Part shown: positions 25,226 through 64,000 of the stretch, one piece after another
Numbering within the stretch: the stretch's first letter is position 1
Layout: each line of letters starts with the position of its first letter
The notes under the pieces: model-generated
The model's input: only the letters and a program-made list of their open reading frames with translations
The model's database searches: none
Told to the model about the DNA's origin: nothing
Assembly: GCA_028829895.1 (NCBI GenBank)
Contig: CM054180.1
Coordinates: forward strand, 102,624,135 to 102,688,134
Direction: 5' to 3'
DNA: 64,000 nt
Source of the DNA: Sinotaia quadrata
Lineage: Eukaryota > Mollusca > Gastropoda > Architaenioglossa > Viviparidae
Position numbers and translations under genes: made by a program

Positions 25226-26208
25226 TTCAAAGACTGTGGCATTTATGCTGTTTGTTTCATTGGTAAAATTTGCAAAATGTTAAGACTGAAGCATACTAGA
25301 CCCTGATACAAATACAGACCTATTTCGAGATTTTCGCTGACGTTGCATTGTTATGACACTACTTGACCTCTGCTTTAGTGTCACACTTAGAATGACAAGT
25401 AAATCGAATTCTTTCAAGCTTATCGATCCAGAGCATTTAGTCTTTCACTGTGGGGTATTTTTTGTGTGTGTGGGGGTAACTCCGAAAATATGTGCGTCAT
25501 TCCATAAGAGGATTTTTTCAAATGTATTGAGGACTGAGTCTCGTAATTTCAACCTCTTCACCTTTAATATCAAAGCGATATTACCACTTTGTTCGGTATT
25601 ATATTCAGCGTGCGATTGATCAGGCGTTAACATATTAATGTCTCTTTGGTGAACTCGGCTAATTATATGATTGTGATCTCCTCTAACCACGGCAACTGGT
25701 CTCAGTAACACTTCAAGTTGTGGTTCAGAATTCTACACGATGCACGTGACCTATAGGCTAATGATGCACTTCCAATTATTTGTAAGCTTATGACGTCACA
25801 CTTTGCTTTTCAGATGGTGTTCAGTTTCATCAATGGGATCGTATACTGTTTTACCATTAGCAACACATATATCTAATAATTCATCAGTCAGTTCAGTTCG
25901 CTTTTGGTCAGTACAACTGTGTATCAGTTGGGACGTTTCAAATGTCTCAGTTTAATTAATTAATAATGTATTAACCTTTTAATACAGTATTGTCATTTAA
26001 TCTGTGCATATTTAAGCGAACATAAATATCCTTTATCACAATCTACGTGAATATCACGTGTGAATTATTCCCTCTTTTCTCTCTTTCTAAATCCTCTCTG
26101 TCTCCCCCCCACCTACTCTCTCTTTCTCTTTATAGTTCTGACTGCAGTTAAGGTGATGGATGTTTTCTTTACCATTCAATATCAGTCTATAGTGTGGACT
26201 CTGGTGTC

Positions 26209-26440
26209 GACAAACATTAATCTTTACATTAGACAGAATTTATTTTATTGTGACGACAAACATTAATCTCCACATTAGATATAATTTATTTTGTTATGAT
26301 GACAAACATTAATCTCCACATTAGATATAATTTATTTTGTTATGATGACAAACATTAATCTTCACATTAGATATAATTTATTTTGTTGTGATGACAAGCA
26401 TTATTCTCCACATTAGATATAATTTATTTTGTTGTGACTA
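26209..26440 (+). repeat. Minisatellite, 5 copies of another 46-bp unit
   Basis: Seen: units start at 26209, 26255, 26301, 26347 and 26393 with GACAAACATTAATCTCCACA, followed by TTAGATATAATTTATTTTGT. Unrelated in sequence to the 46-bp array at 7.2 kb. Confidence 0.9.
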
Positions 26441-26516
26441 TAACGACATCACTTTACCACTACTTCCAGTTGTGCTTTGAAAGTGTATTATTAAAGAATT
26501 GATGTGTACTAAAATC

Positions 26517-26790
26517 AAAAGGACATCTCCTGAAATGTTACTATCGGAAATTCATCCCCAAATTCAGTTCTATCACCAAACCACTCATTGATTTTATGAG
26601 AAAAGGCAGTCCAGAGACTGTGATCTGGTGTTAGGAGTGTGAATCCAGTTTTAAAGAGCCCCTGCCCTTCACTTATCATATTTTGATAAATAATTTGTAC
26701 TTCAAACTGATGTGGGTAATGTACGGCTAGATGTTGTACTGATGCAAAAGCATGGTGTTATTCTATATTCAGTAGCTTTTTCTCGCAGTA
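26517..26790 (+). mobile_element. Isolated gypsy-like RT/RNase H fragment
   Basis: Seen: CYYRKFIPKFSSITKPLIDF followed by MRKGSPETVIW, then ECESSFKEP after a stop. It parallels 52985-53225 of the intron-1 element at DNA level (shared GTGATTTGG/GTGATCTGG, GAGTGTGAA, GTTGTACTGATGCA). The rest of the element is missing. Confidence 0.75.
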
Positions 26791-26999
26791 CATTAAACAT
26801 GTTGTAGTAATATTGACCGCCAAGTCAAATGCCTGTTTGCTTTATTCAAATGTGCTAAGTGGGCAAGAGGTTGATTAACTGTATGAATGAAAAAATGCTT
26901 GTCATATATATAGGCTCGGAATTTCTGGACAGTCCATATAATTCAGTAACATTCTTTCTCTGAGGCTGAATAATTATAACTGTCTTTATAAAACGTTTA

Positions 27000-28820
27000 G
27001 TATTGGCAGTGACATACTCATTTAGTACACAACGTCTCTCAGATAATCATTATTTTTTTTTAAATACAAAACAATAAATATTTTCTGTCCCTTACATGGT
27101 TAATATATTGGTTCCAAGAATTAAAATGTTAGTACTCCATGTATTTGCATATTTTTCAAGACTCTATTGGAAGTGAGTATCGCAACAAACTTTAGATTTT
27201 TAATTTTAATGTATCTATAATATTTTCAGCAAATATTTATGAATTATTTTTATGGTTGGTTCACCTATGAGTGAACGAGTCTGTAAAATACAGTATTTAC
27301 ACTACCTTAAATTATTAAAAAAAAATCTACATACGTCAAACATTACACACATATTTATTTTGTCTTTACACAACTGTTTATTGTGATTACGGTACTTATC
27401 ACATTTCCAATTACACTATCAGGTCTGTTAATACTTCACGTGATGTGCATGTTCAGTTTGTGTAATTAAAATAGCATTCCTTCATTAGACTCCCATTGTA
27501 TTCTTTTTCTTGCTTATACTTGGTATGACTGAGTGTGATTTATGGTGATCATTAACCCTCTGTGGATTCACCAATCACTCATATGTGACCTGATAATGAG
27601 GAGAGTTATAACACATGATAACACTGTTCACTCTCTAATTCACACCACAAGTACGTCACATTTAGCAAATCTATGAGGAAAGTAAACGAAAAATGGTTGT
27701 ATCATTTTATTTTCTCACATTCTTTGTACACATAAGAGTGTTTCACCATGATACATTCCTTCATATTCAAAATATTGCAATCCTACAAATTATAACAGCA
27801 AACGAGAACCAAAATGCAAGTTATATCACAGAAGTATTTTTGGTCACAAAATTGTTGTACGTTAGACACAAAGCAGTGTGTAACACAATGGTTTTGATGA
27901 TGCCAGTGGTTTTCGATTTCTTATCAAAATACAGAGTTCGAAATTTTTATAACAGTAGTTGGTTTGGTTTATTTTTTTTATAACAATCAACTGTAATTAG
28001 TATCTTTCAAAGGTTATAATACGTAGATAATAATGACGAAATGTTAATATGAATTCCGGAAAAGAAATGACGAAGGATCTAAAGAAAATAATGCTCATCC
28101 GTGCAGGTGAAAACCTGGATGTTTTCTCACGTTGAAAAACGTTGAGAACTCTTCATGCTCAATAGCGTCGAAGATGGCATGGGTGAAGACCACGTGTTCA
28201 AAGAAACTGGAGGGTGTTGCTAAATGTTGCATCCAAACTCGACTTTGTTTCGTATAGCCTGAATCACTCGAAGACTATATGGTTGGATCCTTCCAACTGC
28301 TAAACAGTTAAAGTGTGACAACAACAAACATTCGCTAGATCCTTTAAAAAAAATGTGCTTATAAATGACTAACAATATTGATCGAACCATCGAAGGTTCC
28401 AGGTTTGAGCACGTCGAAAGCATGCCTACAAAGTCCTAAAGTTGGTAAACACTACTGAAAAAAAGCGCTTCTCTGTTGTCTAAAGGCGCACTACATAAAA
28501 TGCATAACTAAATATAGTCCCTATCTCACAGTTACATTAACGGACTAAGCCATTAGATACCATTTCGATTTACCCCTAACTTAATTTATTCATTGGCGAG
28601 ATAAATGAATAAACAAACTTATACAATTCCATTGATACACATGCATATCAGAATATACACGCACACAAACTCACTGACTGTGCATGTATAGAAAAACTTT
28701 CATTCGACAGGCGGTACAATACGATTTGTGACTGACACAAAGGGAAATAATAACATTTAAAAAGTGAGGAATATATTTAGATAATTATTTCCCCTTAACC
28801 AAGGCTATACAACTGCTTCT
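27000..28820. other. No gene recognised
   Basis: AT-rich. Open frames at 27693 (plus) and 28423 (minus) lack splice partners, motifs or family resemblance. Confidence 0.45.
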
Positions 28821-28829
28821 TACTGACAT

Positions 28830-30392
28830 AGTAGATATTATTAAATAATTAACAATCCAAATCTAATTACAAATTATGAGAATCTAACTTTATTTTATTA
28901 ATGAACCTCCAGCACTCGTTTCTGTCATTTGCAGATATACGGACGCTGTCAACATTTTCTCTCTTCCACAACATAAAATAACATTTGCGGTCACACAATG
29001 TTTCCATGAGTGGAAAAATTCTTACTAAAGGAGATGATAAATCCGTCTTTAATGTATATTTAGTGAGCCCCCATCCATCCACTTTCTTCTCCAACATAAA
29101 GTTAACAATATGCATAAGCAGGTCAATAAATTTAAAAATAAATTTATTAAATCAACAAACAAATAAGCATATAGCAAATGAAAAAGATTACTTGACATCT
29201 ATATTTTCCTGAACCCACATTTGGATAATTTTATGATTACACAGTCCTTATCTAGAAAATACAGTTCATTAATACATCAATATAAATCACAGGATAGTCT
29301 TAAAAGAGAACATAAATGGAGTTATTTGAGATAACCAATAATAGTTTTACATAATCTTGTTTAACTGCTGTCTCAATAGTCTTTCTGTTCTTTCTTGCAA
29401 CAAAGACACAAGTTATTGTCAGCAGTTATTACGTCAGCTCCACGTGCTTCAGACATTGAAAAAACACTGTTCTGTTACTTAAACTGGGCACTTCCTTTTG
29501 CCATGTCAACTCCTTCAAACAGAACAATAAATGCAGCAATGTTCAACAACTTCTCTGCACTATAATTTGTTCAGGTAGTCAGTATATTTTACATATCTAC
29601 ACATCTGAAGAGTGTAGTGTGTTCTTACACTTACATACTGCTTCCTTCCTTTAACATGGTCAGTTGTAGCATTTTACAAAAGTAAACCAGGAGGTTCAAA
29701 TCAAATGTTTAAATAAAAACAGAAAAAGCTACTTGTCTCTGCAAAATACAACCAGAGAACAAACACTAAATTTCCAGTTTATCACTTTAAACTCCATTCT
29801 TTCTTACATTCCAGTTACATCTAACAGTTTTCTGCAATGGTATTTATTAGCTTGATACACGCACATTGCATAATAAATACAGCATATCAAAACAATGTCA
29901 ATTGATTAGAAAACAATATACGAGCAGCTTAGTTCAAACATTTCTATAAATAATAGTCTACACACATAATACATCTTATGAAAACACAAGTATAACATTT
30001 CAATAGCGTAAATGAATGAAATAGTTCTAAGTCCATTCTATTTCAACCGTCAGTTAATTCACCCCAAATCTAATGCCACCATTCAAGACCATCCATCTTC
30101 TTTGATACTTCAAATTCAGAGTGATTAGACATATTTCTCTACAGCATGTAAACGTTTAGATCTCACCACATTGGCTGATCTCATTCTCGAAAATCATAAC
30201 AATTGGATATTAAATACTACTCATTGGTTTGCATTACATCAGTAGTTTCTAGCAAATTCTCTCCTCATGCGTTTACATCAACTCAGTCACTTTCAAAAAT
30301 ACTCTCATAAGGAGTGCCAAGGTTATATTACTCTGACAATGAAACAATTTAAAATTGAAAATAGGGATAGGCAAGTTTACTCCACCGCATAT
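28830..30392 (-). repeat. AT-rich 1.5-kb interspersed repeat, copy D (minus orientation)
   Basis: Seen: reverse complement carries the same 5' start (GGTGGAGTAAACTTGCC at 30392 downward), the GGATGGGGGCTCACTAAATAT motif (about 29060-29085) and the AGATTCTCATAATTTG 3' part (about 28880). The part at 29280-29440 also matches 7735-7860. Located just 3' of the TRPV-like gene. Confidence 0.65.
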
Positions 30393-31028
30393 AGAAATAT
30401 AATTCGGTATTATATCAACACTTTATCAATGACCTAGGAATCCCTAAAGCTAAAGAAACATAATTAATTTAATAACTTTGTATATTGTATTATTCAAGTC
30501 ATTGTGTGTTCTTAAACGAAAACAAAATGGTATAATTAATTTAATTTGCAATCATCATTATTGGAAGTGATTATTTTTACACTAAATATAATGTAGTCTG
30601 CATATACTGTATAAAGTTTACTCATTAAGGAAACTTAAGTAAATGTGAAAGAAATATAGAAATTTTGTATTCTAAAACGCAAAAGAAAACGAATTTCTTT
30701 ATTGGCTGGTGGGGCCTTTCTCATATGATGAAAGTTTACATAACAAAACTTTGCAGTTCTGTGAGATATTCTTATTTGTGACCAAGCAAGGCTTTTCAAT
30801 GACTTAAGTCGCAAGGTAGAGAAGTGAGACATCTATGAAATACGTCTGAGGTGAAATTGAAAACACGTCAAGAATCACTTTAACAGGTTATCGATAGGTG
30901 TATGCGCCTTGCGTCATTATCGTCGTCGTCTTCAGCATAATTGTTCCATTCATCACCACCATCGTAGAAATTCTTCTTTCTGTAGCCTTTAATCTAATTC
31001 CTATTTAAAATCTATTCTTCCTGCAGTT

Positions 31029-58213
<27,185 letters not shown>

Positions 58214-58306
58214 AGCGGTGAGTATGTCTTTAAATGCAATACGATATGCAACAGAACATGTATGAAAATCGGTATTCAATTAAATATCTGGTTACCAGTA
58301 TTGAGT

Positions 58307-58371
58307 TGTGGAGATGTCTTTGCCATCTGCTACAAGATAATACTTGGTACCATCGCTCCTACATGTGTTAA
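58307..58371 (-). other. Candidate 5' non-coding exon of the TRPV-like gene
   Basis: Seen: minus-strand TGTAG|GAGCGATGG ... ATACTG|GTAACC frames a block of about 65 bp with more even base composition than its surroundings. With the block at 58901-58784 it can be joined in two open frames, but neither joins exon 1 of the channel in frame, so if spliced to it the block is untranslated. A second reading gives a separate small protein ending STTQYW and a TAA. Weak evidence. Confidence 0.25.
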
Positions 58372-58783
58372 GTATTATTTATACATCACGTTTAGTTAGT
58401 ATGTGGAACATAAAAAAATAAATATAAAAATGAATAGTGTAAGACTCAGTATTATTGATTTCTTCAACAAATCCGTACTGTCTATTAATAATAGATAGAA
58501 TAGATGTCAGCAGTGGGCAATATAGTTGGAAGTTATCTTACATAATACAAGAGTGACTATGCCTATTGAATAAATATTTATCCTCATTTAACAAGGCATG
58601 AATTCTCCTTTAGAAACTTGAATATCATTATTGAATTCCAGTAATAAAAATACACTTTTAGAAACTGTCTTCTTTAATATACATAATCAAACAAACTCAG
58701 TTCAAATGAAACAAAGTTCAATAAGGCCTACAATTAAATTATTGTATGCAAAATTGTTACTCCTGTTTTATGAAATAACTTAC

Positions 58784-58901
58784 AGCCTTCTCCACCACCC
58801 GACTTTCCCGTCCACAAGGGACAACATTACAATAGACAATGACGCGGGATAATCTCCATTGATCTTCACAGTCGCCAAAGACAACATTTTATTTCTAATT
58901 C
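58784..58901 (-). other. Candidate upstream exon (5' UTR or small separate gene)
   Basis: Seen: minus-strand ATTACAG|GAATTAG ... AAGGCT|GTAAGT, 118 bp, with both consensus splice signals. It contains an ATG at 58887 followed by 34 open codons (MLSLATVKINGDYPASLS...). Joined to 58371-58307 it would give about 56 aa ending at a TAA. It could be the 5' leader of the channel gene or part of an unknown small gene. No homology recognised. Confidence 0.25.
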
Positions 58902-59194
58902 CTGTAATAACAAAATGGGACTATTGCAATGCAATATACATATATCTTCCAATAAATAATAGGAAACGAATGCACTAGGAGGCAAAGTCATCCTATTTTA
59001 CAACGCCGTCGTTTGCGTCCAATAGATAGAAACAGTTTGAACTATGCCGGAGTTGTGAAGACATCAAGAAGTCTTAGTAGTGTGGAAAGAAGAAACTAAG
59101 AAATCTTGCTTAATAGTTTGGAAAGAGGAACCTAAGAAGTATTGGCTAGTAGCGTGAACAACTAGTGCACTAACATAACAAGCAGATTGATAGA

Positions 59195-59860
59195 CAAATT
59201 ATAATGACAGACAGATTGGAATGCAAGCACTCCATAAATATCTTTCTTAACATAACACAAGCATTTGATACAATATGGCACCCCACAATCCTAAACAAAA
59301 GACTATAGTAGGCATTACTAGTAAGGTCAACAATTACATTACAAGAAAAGTTTTTACATGGCCACACTTTCCATATACAACACTCCTCCATAAAATCCAC
59401 AATGCGCTCAACCATACATGGGACCCCCAAGGCAGTGCACTAAGCTCCACACTTTTCACACTTAGCCACATGCGACTTAGATACGATCACAAAGGGAACA
59501 CAAACACTCATATAAGAATTTGTGGTGGTTAATTCATCCCTATATGACGCACACAAAAGCACGATAGAAGTCACCAAACACCTCAAACAAACACTAACTA
59601 ATCTTGAAACATGGACAGAGACACATGGAGCCTAGACCTGGTTCCAGACAAAACAAAGTCCATAGATTTCTCCTATCACCAAACAAGACTATACATTAAA
59701 ACATGAAATACACCAAGACACACAACTTCCTAGAATTACATTCTACGAAGATATAACTTTCACCAATATCTCAACAACACACAAAACTATAAACTTTCCA
59801 ATTTTCCAGAAATGGGGAGCTGACACCCAAATACTCATAATAGCCTCTAATTAAATAGCC
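59195..59860 (+). mobile_element. Jockey-like LINE, reverse transcriptase part (5' piece)
   Basis: Seen: FLNITQAFDTIWHPTILN (RT motif A region), then QGSALSSTLFTLSH (motif B) and NLETWTETHG, the usual post-active-site segment, and at the end FPIFQKWGADTQI. Stops interrupt the frame. The catalytic YxDD is not intact in the frames I read. The piece stops abruptly at about 59860 and resumes at about 61080. Confidence 0.65.
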
Positions 59861-59864
59861 AATA

Positions 59865-61078
59865 TTTGGTGGAGTAAGTTTGCCTGACCCTATTTCTAAA
59901 TATAATAGTATTCATATTCTTTAGAGTCCTAGAGTTAAGTGTGTGTACGCGTTTGCCGTGCTAATTATTACTCACTTATTAATGTCAGAGTTCCAAGGAG
60001 ATGAAGTAATCTCACGCATCAATTATAAGTGGCACTTCAAAGTGAAGATATGACGCAATGGCGGCGTCACATTATAGGTGAAGATTCTGCAGAATCTAGG
60101 CACCACTTTCAGATTATCACAGGGGAAAAATCTGATATTTAGTTGACTGTTGCCAACCTCGATAATTGTCGTTGTTTGCTGGTTATCGTGTCAAACAGAA
60201 GAACCCAACGACGTTTAACATTATTGGATGAAATCGTCCAGTGGGATGTGTCGTTGCATCCTATCGAGTGTAGAAATCCTGGTGTCCATAAGGAGTACCT
60301 CGGAGCTAGTCCCTCGACTGCAGGATAGAATGTCAACCAAACTCAGACAGGGGGGAGAACAAAATTGGTCCTTCATGACGTTAACTGCATACAACCAGCA
60401 TCATATACATAGGTTTTTCTTGACAGTGAACTTCCCTACTTTGCCAAAAGTTATACTGAAGTAATGTTGCCTCGTTACTCAATATTTGGCATCAGACAGA
60501 TGGAAAACAGATGGAAAGAGATTTTTGCAGCTTTTCTTTATGAAATCTCTGTACATTCATACGTGAAGTTAGACTGTCTTCACACGAATCGATGTTTTCA
60601 ACATTCAGGGGTAAAATCTTCCTTTGCCTCTTATATAGCCTCACTGAAGGTTTCCAAAACCTTCCAGAAGCTCTATGCCCTGTGACTTGATTTGTCCTTG
60701 GATAACTATTTCTGGTCGTGCCACACGCTCTCTGTGGTCATTTCTAATGTATATTTGCTTTCTTCTTCGTAAACATCATTTGACTGGTCACTTCTAATAC
60801 GCATTGGCTTTCTCTTTCATAAACAACATGTGACCAGTCATGCGTAACTACCCCAATTGTTCAATATACATATCCCTCACAAAATAATATATATATTCAA
60901 CATGATGTAATAACGCACACTGTGTCTAGAACGTCTGTCTAACTAAAGAGATCTTAGGTGACCGTTACTGGAGTTACATGATACATATATGAATAATAAT
61001 AAAACTCGGGTTACTTCAACTAGTTCAGTTAGCGGTTTTTAAAATGAAATAAAATATAATTTTTGTTCCTCGTTTCCC
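59865..61078 (+). other. Sequence interrupting the Jockey-like LINE
   Basis: Seen: begins with a fragment of the AT-rich 1.5-kb repeat (59873-59990, GGTGGAGTAAGTTTGCC). It continues with unrecognised, less AT-rich sequence containing a 16-bp palindrome (60082-60097). No convincing gene; short open frames on both strands overlap without codon-like character. Most simply it is one or more elements inserted in the LINE. Confidence 0.5.
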
Positions 61079-61079
61079 G

Positions 61080-61762
61080 TGACAACAGTCATAACCAATA
61101 CATAGGGTGGCGTTGTGCACACTATCCATTCATGGACTATGGAAGCATGACATACACAGCTACCCATAGCACACGCATTAACATACTACAATCATTACAA
61201 AACAAAGCATTATGCACTTGCATACACGTACTGTCCAATACCAAAACCAAACAGAAAAAAAGAACTACAACAGACAACCACCTCTCACTCACTCAAGCTA
61301 AATGTCCTTGAAAACATAGCATATGGATACCCTAATCACTGCAAGATATTCATTGACGGATCCAAACTCAGAGACATGTGCAGCGATCCACACCCAAATA
61401 CGAACATACACCTACAAACTAAACAACACGTGTTCGATCCTAACAGCATAACTAATAGCCCACGAACACGCCTATGCCACTGTCCTTATAGAAAACGTCT
61501 TCATACTCACCGCCTCACTAACATCATCAAATGCTTAAACCCTCCTTCCTCCCTAACTGACCAAGTCAACAACGCATCTCCATACTGTTAACCAGAAACA
61601 TAGAGACAACGTTCTTTTGTGGATTCCAAGTCACTGTAACATAGCTGGAAATGAACCTGAAGACGGTTGGAGGGGGGATTCGGAATCAAACACGGCAAAC
61701 AATTAAAAACCCCGCTTTACAAATTGAAATGCACACTATAATAACCTCCATATTCAAAAAGG

Positions 61763-61801
<39 letters not shown>

Positions 61802-62150
61802 GTACGCTCATTAAAACCAAACACTTTACTCATGCTTAAGCCGGCAACAGACTAAGACTAAATTCAACATTGTACACACAAACCACTTATCGGAAGTATG
61901 TAATCATTGCAAAACAGACAACACCAAAGAACACTTCCTTTTAATTTGGCCGCCCATCAAGACCACAGAGAGCAAATGAAAACAACAATCACCATTAGAC
62001 AACTACACTTCACAACCGACTCTCTCCTCTTCCCAAAGAAAGAGATTAAAGACATAATCCAATCTGCCCTCACACTCTTTCTATAAGAGAACAAATACTA
62101 CATTCTTCTATATAAAAAAATGATCCACCCTCTTTCACAATTCCCGTAAT
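61080..62150 (+). mobile_element. Jockey-like LINE, RNase H part (3' piece)
   Basis: Seen: NILQSLQNKALCTCIHV (the LQxxQNKALR segment), then CKIFIDGSK (RNase H core), VLLWIPSHCNIAGNEPED (RNase H WIPxHxxIxGNExxD) and CNHCKTDNTKEHFLLIW (C-terminal CCHC-like). Frames are interrupted by stops and a CA microsatellite at 61764-61797. Same orientation as 59195-59860, so the two are halves of one element. Confidence 0.7.
61764..61797 (+). repeat. CA(n) microsatellite inside the Jockey-like LINE
   Basis: Seen: a run of CA units interrupting the RNase H-side part of the element. Confidence 0.95.
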
Positions 62151-62159
62151 GGAGACAGA

Positions 62160-64000
62160 TACAAACCTTACACCTAGAAAAATGAGTATGCTATTTTTTT
62201 TAAAAAAAACACAATTAATCTACGGAATCTGCTGGAGTGGCCCTGAAAAGAAAAGTCTCTACAGTCACCAAAAACAAGAAATCAACAACTCCAAGCAACG
62301 AACGCAACACAACGGCACCAAAAAAAAACAAGCCAAGATAACAATTACCACAAAACTAAAATAAATATGCAAGTAGGAAAATAAAAATTCCGCAGCTCTT
62401 CAACACCACAACCAGAGGCGAGCGACGAAAAACTCCCCACCACCACCACCAATGCTACACCAACCCATCTTGGCTCTCCAGAAAATATTGATGAGTCCCC
62501 ACAGGAACCATCCAACACCGAAAACATCAACGGATTAAAAGTATACTGAAGTTCCTGGGGGCGGGGGATAGCGAGAAAAAAACAAACCTAGGGGGATGCG
62601 ATGGTGGTTCGGATAATTGACGTTCGTATAATCGACGTTCTACAGTATACTCGTGATAAACTAATGTTGATGTCCCCAAGAGAGACAACTGCTTAAAGAC
62701 TAGCATCCTTTTTAAAGGATGCGTGGCGGCTGACTCTTTAGGCAGTATGTAGTTTGGTTCCCAGTGTTGACAAAGTATAATCATACATCTACATTTATTG
62801 TTGGTTATCATCATAGCAGGAAATAATCCTCTGTATTAATTACTGCTGTAGGTATGCAGTTTTGCTTGCCTAACTAATATTATATTTTATGTTTATCTCT
62901 TGACATTAACTATATTTTATATAGTAATATTTTGCTTATGATATTTAATTATATGATGAACATGTAGTAAGGGTGTTGTGTCAAAGAACACATGATGATG
63001 ATTTCTTAGCCAATGTGAATTTTACTGACCGCTTAGCACTTTATCTTAGAAGTTATGTTGGGAAATAACTTTTGGAAATAACTGGGCTGCTTTAAAACAA
63101 TGGAAATCGTTACTCTAGTGAAAGAACTTGAACAACTACAGTGTCAGGTAAGGCAGTCATGTAGAACAACCAGACCTATTGTAGCAGAGTGAAGATAAAT
63201 TATACTTGACCTTTTAACCCGCTTTCGTTTAAATTCTTATTTTTCTTGTTTGGATGCAGTTCTTTATAAGAGTGACGTAATCGTCATTCTCTGATACACA
63301 CGCCTTATTCAGAGGGAGAGAGAGAACTCACTCCAGTTATGTAACATTTAAGACAATGGCCGATTGTAGGTAGAACCAAGCGTTATCACGTGACTAATAA
63401 TTCGCGCCATACATTCGTATATTCCTTTAAATACTCTGATTGCGCTATAGACCCGCATTCACGAGGAAAAGGACAGACCGATGCGAGCTCTAAGTCATCT
63501 GAAATTCAGTTAATCACGCGAGGTCCCACTGTTGATCATACTGTTGTATAGAACAAGGTAACACATTGATTTCTTAAAATATTGTTTGTATTTCCATTTA
63601 AGTTATCATTGTGCGAATGTATGTGTGGCGAAAAGGGGGTTTTCTCTATGTGCGTCTTGGTTATTAATTAATAATGACAATTTCATAAATAATGTATACT
63701 AATTAATCTCTTTCATGCCAATCACTCACAACCTCCTTAAGGGTCGTGTGCGGTCTGAGAGTGACTAGGTCAAGCCTTGAGTAGTCCGTCAGTCAGTGAC
63801 CGTCTCCCAAGTGTTACCTGTCTCAGAATAGTGACTACACTGCGTTTATCTTGCTAGTCGTTCTATCACTATTCCGGCCCTACCACAAATCTCTCGTCGT
63901 CGTCGATGATGGGAACTATTTTAAAACATGTGTATAGACCAACTTCTCAATTGTATTACGTCATTTGGCAGAGCCCCCACCCATCATCTCACATGTTCCT
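62160..64000. other. No gene recognised
   Basis: AT-rich to mixed composition. At the right edge GGCAGAGCCCCCACCCATC (63970-63988) is the reverse complement of the GGGGGCTC motif found in the 1.5-kb repeat, so a further minus-oriented copy may begin beyond the window. Confidence 0.4.
62703..62722. repeat. Perfect 9-bp hairpin
   Basis: Seen: GCATCCTTT / TT / AAAGGATGC. No context to assign a role. Confidence 0.7.

Noticed and set aside
60082..60097. 16-bp palindrome AGATTCTGCAGAATCT
   Set aside because: Isolated and short enough to be chance in a 64-kb window; no neighbouring element edge or gene.

Overview
The window is a piece of an AT-rich animal genome: introns, GT/AG splice sites, long microsatellites and many decayed retroelements, with no sign of bacterial gene packing. 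The genes present (a TRPV-type channel with ankyrin repeats, a RING/B-box protein) and the retroelement mix fit a lophotrochozoan, most likely a mollusc. This placement is inferred from style and family content, not proven.

Two host genes could be rebuilt by reading splice sites and reading-frame phase. (1) On the minus strand, 6681 down to 4812, a two-exon TRIM-type gene encodes RING, two B-boxes and a coiled coil, ending in a short 38-residue tail exon (404 aa in total). (2) Also on the minus strand, 58213 down to 31029, an eight-exon TRPV-like cation channel of 753 aa spans 27 kb. All seven exon junctions agree in phase. It carries an N-terminal ankyrin region, six transmembrane segments, a pore loop with filter G-L-T-D, a TRP-domain-like WKLQR stretch and a cysteine-rich C-terminal end.

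The rest is mostly repeats. Intron 4 of the channel gene holds an R2-like non-LTR retrotransposon with a restriction-like endonuclease (34.4-36.6 kb, plus strand, two frameshifts). Two 3'-end fragments of the same kind of element lie at 12.2-12.7 kb and run into a 0.5-kb GAA tract. Intron 1 holds a decayed Ty3/gypsy element (50.4-53.2 kb) in which integrase sequence precedes reverse transcriptase, and a related RT fragment sits at 26.5 kb. A Jockey-like LINE, interrupted by about 1.2 kb of other sequence, lies upstream of the channel gene (59.2-62.2 kb). An AT-rich repeat family of about 1.5 kb occurs in both orientations at several places. Tandem arrays have units of 46 bp (twice), 52/57 bp, 34-39 bp and about 250 bp. 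Large CA/GT, GA, TCTA and GAA microsatellites are scattered throughout.

The most unusual structural features are a perfect 41-bp inverted repeat at 46.2 kb, a perfect 29-bp inverted repeat nested with a 31-bp direct repeat at 33.4 kb (both in channel-gene introns), and a TCTA microsatellite that ends 11 bp from a channel-gene splice acceptor. No CRISPR array, rRNA or convincing tRNA was seen.
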